Assembly: GCA_023415495.1 (NCBI GenBank)
Contig: JAEZKK010000009.1
Span: forward strand, 1-8,703
From: Bacteroidota bacterium
Lineage (GTDB): Bacteria > Bacteroidota > Bacteroidia > Bacteroidales > P3
Length of the DNA stretch: 8,703 nt
Direction: 5' to 3'
The notes beneath the pieces are model-generated. The model saw only the letters and a program-made list of their open reading frames with translations, ran no database searches and was not told the DNA's origin. Shown one piece after another: positions 5,832 to 8,703 of this stretch. How positions within the stretch are numbered: position 1 is the first letter of the stretch; the number at the start of each line of letters is the position of its first letter. Position numbers and translations under genes: made by a program.

Positions 5832-8468
5832 ATGAAAACAAAGATTAAATTATTAATGAGAAGTATGATTATCATACTAATGATACTTTTCTTGTCGCCT
5901 ATTCAAGGATTTTCACAGATTGGCCAAAATATAGGTTTTACTAATGGGAATTATGATTTTTGGAAGGGATATCAGGCCACAGCGACTAGTAGTACTACTA
6001 CTAAAACATATTCAACATGGGTAGTAAATAATAATCCAGCACTGATAATGCATAGTGGTCAGAATTGTTTTGTTATAAATACTCCAACATCAACTGCTAT
6101 GGATTTCACTGTTCCTACCTTAAGAAGAGTTCCTACACATTGGGGTTACACCCACTCTACTCAAATCAATACAAATAAATCTGGAGCCAATGCAAATAAA
6201 TTATCATATGATTTAAATGTTACAACTCAAAATTGTCTTGTTACATTTAATTATGCCATGGTATTACAATCTCCTGGACATAGTGGATATCAAAATCCTT
6301 TTTTTAGAATTGAGGTTAGATTAATTAATTTTGATGGTACTGAAGGAAGCTTAGTAGACCCTTGTGCTCAGTTTGAACAAGTTGGTCAAACTCCAGCTCC
6401 TCTTGGTTGGACTACTTTTTCTGGAGGAATTTGGAAAGATTGGACACAGGTATCAATGAACCTATTGGATTATGAAGGACAGACAGTTAGAATTATATTT
6501 ATCTTAAGTGGTTGTTCTCCAACTGCGCACTGGTCTTATGGTTATGTAACAGCAAAGGTTGGTCCAGCAGAATTATCAGTTAACGCATGTGGAGATGGAG
6601 ATACAGTAGCAGTAATAGAAGCACCTCCAGGCTTTGAAAAATATGAATGGATATCAAGAACCTCAGATATAACAGCCTATCCAAGTGAATTTGCAACAGG
6701 TCCAATAATAAGTCAATCACAAGCCACAGCCACTATACCAGCAAATAACAAATTAGTAATACGTCAGGGAGATGCTTATGCAAATCATCAATATTTTGTA
6801 GTAAAGCTTACATCTCCAAGTTCAATGCCAGGAGTTCCTGGTTGTGAAGCATATATAAAAGCGAGGGTACAAAGTATGAAACCAACCCCAGACTTTGATA
6901 CAATATTAAACTGTGATTTAGAAGTAGAATTTGTCGATCAAACAGTATTTGGTTCCGGCTATAACTCCGTATCAGATACAGTAATCTATACCTGGGATTT
7001 TGGAGACGGGACAACAGCAGTATATAATAGCTTTGATCCATTAACACAAGTAAATCAACAACCAAAACATCAATATACAGCATCAGGACCATACACAGTA
7101 AAACTAACTGTAAGTGACCAAAACTGTGTATCAGTAAAACAAAAAAATATAATAGTTCCAGCAACTCCAGACTTTAACATAAAAGACTCAATGATATGTA
7201 TAGGAGCAGAAATGACAATACCAATATTAGATAAAAGTATGCCAGCAGCCATATATGAATGGAGAGAAGGACCATTAGACACAGACCCAGTAGTCCACGT
7301 AGGAGACACATACACCAGAACCTTTACAGCAGATCAAACATTTTGGGTAACAGCATCAGAAGCAAATACAGCATGTACAAGAACAAAACAAGTAACCATA
7401 AGCGTACAAGGCTTTCCAGAAATAGAGATAAAAGGCGATACATTAATATGTCAAGGCAATTCAACCACTCTCACAGCCGTAGATAACTCAGGATTAACCC
7501 AGGCAATGCAATGGACACTAAACAAGCCATCAGACCCACCAGTTATGACAAACCCAAGCGTAAGTCCAACATATACCTTTACCCCAAATGCAAACACAGT
7601 AGTCTATCTAATAGCGAGGACATCACAAGGATGTATGAGCTGGAAGAGCGTTAATATAACAGTTGTAGACCCAATAGTATATGCAGATAAGTATAAAGTA
7701 TGCCCAGGAGATGAAGTAACCCTAACAGGGGAGAGAGCTTTAGAATACAGTTGGACAGCCGACCCAGAAGATCCAAGCCTAACAACAGAGACAAGTCCTG
7801 ACCCAGTAAAGGTAAATCCAGAAGAAACCACAGTTTATACAATGCGAGGCTATGGACAAACAGGATGCTACTCAGAAAGAACAGTAAAAATAACAGTAGT
7901 ACCAAGACCAATAGCCAAGATAACCTATTCACCAGAATTTATAGACACAGACAACCCAGTCTTATCATTAAAGGACGATTCTCAAAACGGAGCTAGTAGC
8001 AAATGGGACATATCAGATGGGACAACATCCACAGCAAGAAGTCTCACCCATAGATTTAGAGACGTAAGTGGAGAAAACATATCAGTCTTTCTAACCTCAT
8101 ATAACGAAGTAGGAGCACATTGTTATGACACAGCCTCAATCACATTACCAATAATGTTATTCTCAGTATGGGTGCCAAACGCATTTACCCCAGATGGAGA
8201 CGGACAAAACGATTATTTCTTCTTCTATAGCTTGAATGAACTAACCGAAGTAAAGTTTGAGATATTCAATCGTTGGGGAGCCAAGGTATATGCATTTGAC
8301 CAAACAAAATTCCAAAGCTATGAAGGAATGGATAGGAAATTAGGATGGAATGGAACCTATGAAGGCAAAGATGCCCCAGTAGGAGCCTATACATGGAGAC
8401 TAACCTATAAGAGACCAGGAAATAATAGAGTATACGATAAATCCGGAACAATAAATATTATTCGATAG
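5832..8468 (+). CDS. Secreted T9SS type B substrate with lectin-like, PKD and Ig-like modules
   Basis: An 878-residue protein predicted to be exported by Sec and then by the type IX system to the cell surface or medium. A signal peptide covers about 1-29 (MKTKIKLLMRS, hydrophobic core, GFSQ). Residues about 30-250 form a beta-sandwich-like domain of a type often found at the N-terminus of such proteins (NYAMVLQSPGHSGYQNPFF, then a DWTQVSMNLLDYEGQTVRI stretch). Then follow an Ig-like module (from C253), a PKD domain with WDFGDG (W388), three Ig-like modules starting at C456, C540 and C624, and a PKD-like module with WDISDG (W725). The C-terminus (about 779-878) is a typical type B/CHU_C sorting domain: VPNAFTPDGDGQND, FEIFNRWG, GWNGTYEGKDAPVGAYTW. 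No catalytic domain is seen; an adhesin or surface-structure role is most likely. Type B substrates usually pair with a PorP/SprF-like protein, but none is in this window. Base composition changes sharply near 6540-6600. A strong terminator follows. Confidence 0.9.
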   Translation: MKTKIKLLMRSMIIILMILFLSPIQGFSQIGQNIGFTNGNYDFWKGYQATATSSTTTKTYSTWVVNNNPALIMHSGQNCFVINTPTSTAMDFTVPTLRRVPTHWGYTHSTQINTNKSGANANKLSYDLNVTTQNCLVTFNYAMVLQSPGHSGYQNPFFRIEVRLINFDGTEGSLVDPCAQFEQVGQTPAPLGWTTFSGGIWKDWTQVSMNLLDYEGQTVRIIFILSGCSPTAHWSYGYVTAKVGPAELSVNACGDGDTVAVIEAPPGFEKYEWISRTSDITAYPSEFATGPIISQSQATATIPANNKLVIRQGDAYANHQYFVVKLTSPSSMPGVPGCEAYIKARVQSMKPTPDFDTILNCDLEVEFVDQTVFGSGYNSVSDTVIYTWDFGDGTTAVYNSFDPLTQVNQQPKHQYTASGPYTVKLTVSDQNCVSVKQKNIIVPATPDFNIKDSMICIGAEMTIPILDKSMPAAIYEWREGPLDTDPVVHVGDTYTRTFTADQTFWVTASEANTACTRTKQVTISVQGFPEIEIKGDTLICQGNSTTLTAVDNSGLTQAMQWTLNKPSDPPVMTNPSVSPTYTFTPNANTVVYLIARTSQGCMSWKSVNITVVDPIVYADKYKVCPGDEVTLTGERALEYSWTADPEDPSLTTETSPDPVKVNPEETTVYTMRGYGQTGCYSERTVKITVVPRPIAKITYSPEFIDTDNPVLSLKDDSQNGASSKWDISDGTTSTARSLTHRFRDVSGENISVFLTSYNEVGAHCYDTASITLPIMLFSVWVPNAFTPDGDGQNDYFFFYSLNELTEVKFEIFNRWGAKVYAFDQTKFQSYEGMDRKLGWNGTYEGKDAPVGAYTWRLTYKRPGNNRVYDKSGTINIIR

Positions 8469-8492
8469 TCAATTACATAAATCAATAATAAT

Positions 8493-8538
8493 AAAATGCC
8501 CATCTATTAGCTTAAAACTAAATAGATGGGCATTTTTT
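8493..8538 (+). terminator. Strong Rho-independent terminator
   Basis: A perfect 16-bp stem, AAAATGCCCATCTATT (8493-8508) with AATAGATGGGCATTTT (8521-8536), encloses a 12-base loop and ends in a run of six T (8533-8538). It lies 24 bp after the stop codon of the T9SS substrate gene. The A-run on the left arm could also make it work on the minus strand. Confidence 0.93.
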
Positions 8539-8618
8539 AATTTAGAAAAGAGAGAAAATAAACGAAGAAAAGACACAAAAAAAAGAGTAAATTTCAACCA
8601 TAAATGAAATAATTTACT

Positions 8619-8626
8619 TATCTTTG
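8619..8626 (+). promoter_or_regulatory. Bacteroidota -7 promoter element at the window end
   Basis: TATCTTTG fits the TAnnTTTG consensus exactly and is identical to the element at 617-624. It follows a terminator and an A-rich, purine-rich stretch (about 8543-8588), and precedes a probable start codon at 8690, giving a leader of about 55-60 nt. No clear -33 TTTG is seen. Confidence 0.65.
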
Positions 8627-8689
8627 CAAATAGAAGGGAATGAGTTCGTTAATTCCAAACAAAATCACTTGATTTTCTAAAACTACATT

Positions 8690-8703
8690 ATGGTAGCTAC
8701 CAT
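8690..8703 (+). CDS. Possible start of the next gene (partial)
   Basis: ATG GTA GCT ACC (Met-Val-Ala-Thr) is open to the window edge, and lies at a plausible distance after the promoter element at 8619. Only four full codons are visible, so no product can be named. The same 14 bases form a perfect palindrome, ATGGTAGCTACCAT, so the site may have another meaning. Confidence 0.3.

Noticed and set aside
6808..7164. Minus-strand open frame of 118 codons inside the T9SS substrate gene
   Set aside because: The peptide is Leu/Tyr/Ser-rich and the frame is open because of low T content on the + strand; the sense strand encodes a clear PKD domain here.
7259..7486. Plus-strand frame of 75 codons in another phase of the T9SS substrate gene
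   Set aside because: Arg/Ser-rich peptide typical of a shifted frame; the main frame has Ig-like modules with no interruption.

Overview
The window looks like an AT-rich member of the Bacteroidota (Bacteroidetes). Four things support this. The 5S rRNA has the usual Bacteroidota form. The last complete gene ends in a type B (CHU_C / gliding-associated) sorting domain of the type IX secretion system (T9SS). The first protein has the TPR, beta-propeller, CRD and OmpA layout of PorE. Two intergenic sites match the Bacteroidota -7 promoter element TAnnTTTG, and there are no convincing Shine-Dalgarno sequences. Everything recognisable is on the + strand. I cannot name the genus.

Layout: 1-41 is the spacer before a 5S rRNA (42-154), presumably the end of an rRNA operon, closed by a terminator (167-199). 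From 200 to 715 there is no convincing gene. This stretch holds a degenerate 22-23 bp tandem repeat (230-316), a second group of 22-bp-phased repeats (369-434), two perfect inverted repeats, and a promoter-like -7 element at 617-624. Next come a PorE-like OmpA-family envelope protein (716-3328) and, 4 bp later, mutS2 (3333-5756), probably one transcript. A 75-bp gap with a perfect 16-bp palindrome separates these from a large secreted multi-domain T9SS substrate (5832-8468). A strong terminator (8493-8538) follows. A second TATCTTTG promoter element (8619-8626) and a likely start codon (8690) show that another gene begins at the window edge.

How the genes relate: the first and third complete genes both concern the cell surface. 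The first is a periplasmic or outer-membrane-associated peptidoglycan-binding protein of the kind that anchors the T9SS, and the third is a substrate that the T9SS exports. MutS2 (ribosome rescue or anti-recombination ATPase) is a housekeeping gene with no evident link to them.

The most unusual points are a degenerate aspartic-protease-like (retropepsin) C-terminal extension on the PorE-like protein, a sharp base-composition break inside the T9SS substrate gene at a domain border, an exact 84-residue spacing of Ig-like modules in that protein, and the 22-bp repeat field after the rRNA operon. I found no CRISPR array, transposase, phage gene or obvious new defence system.
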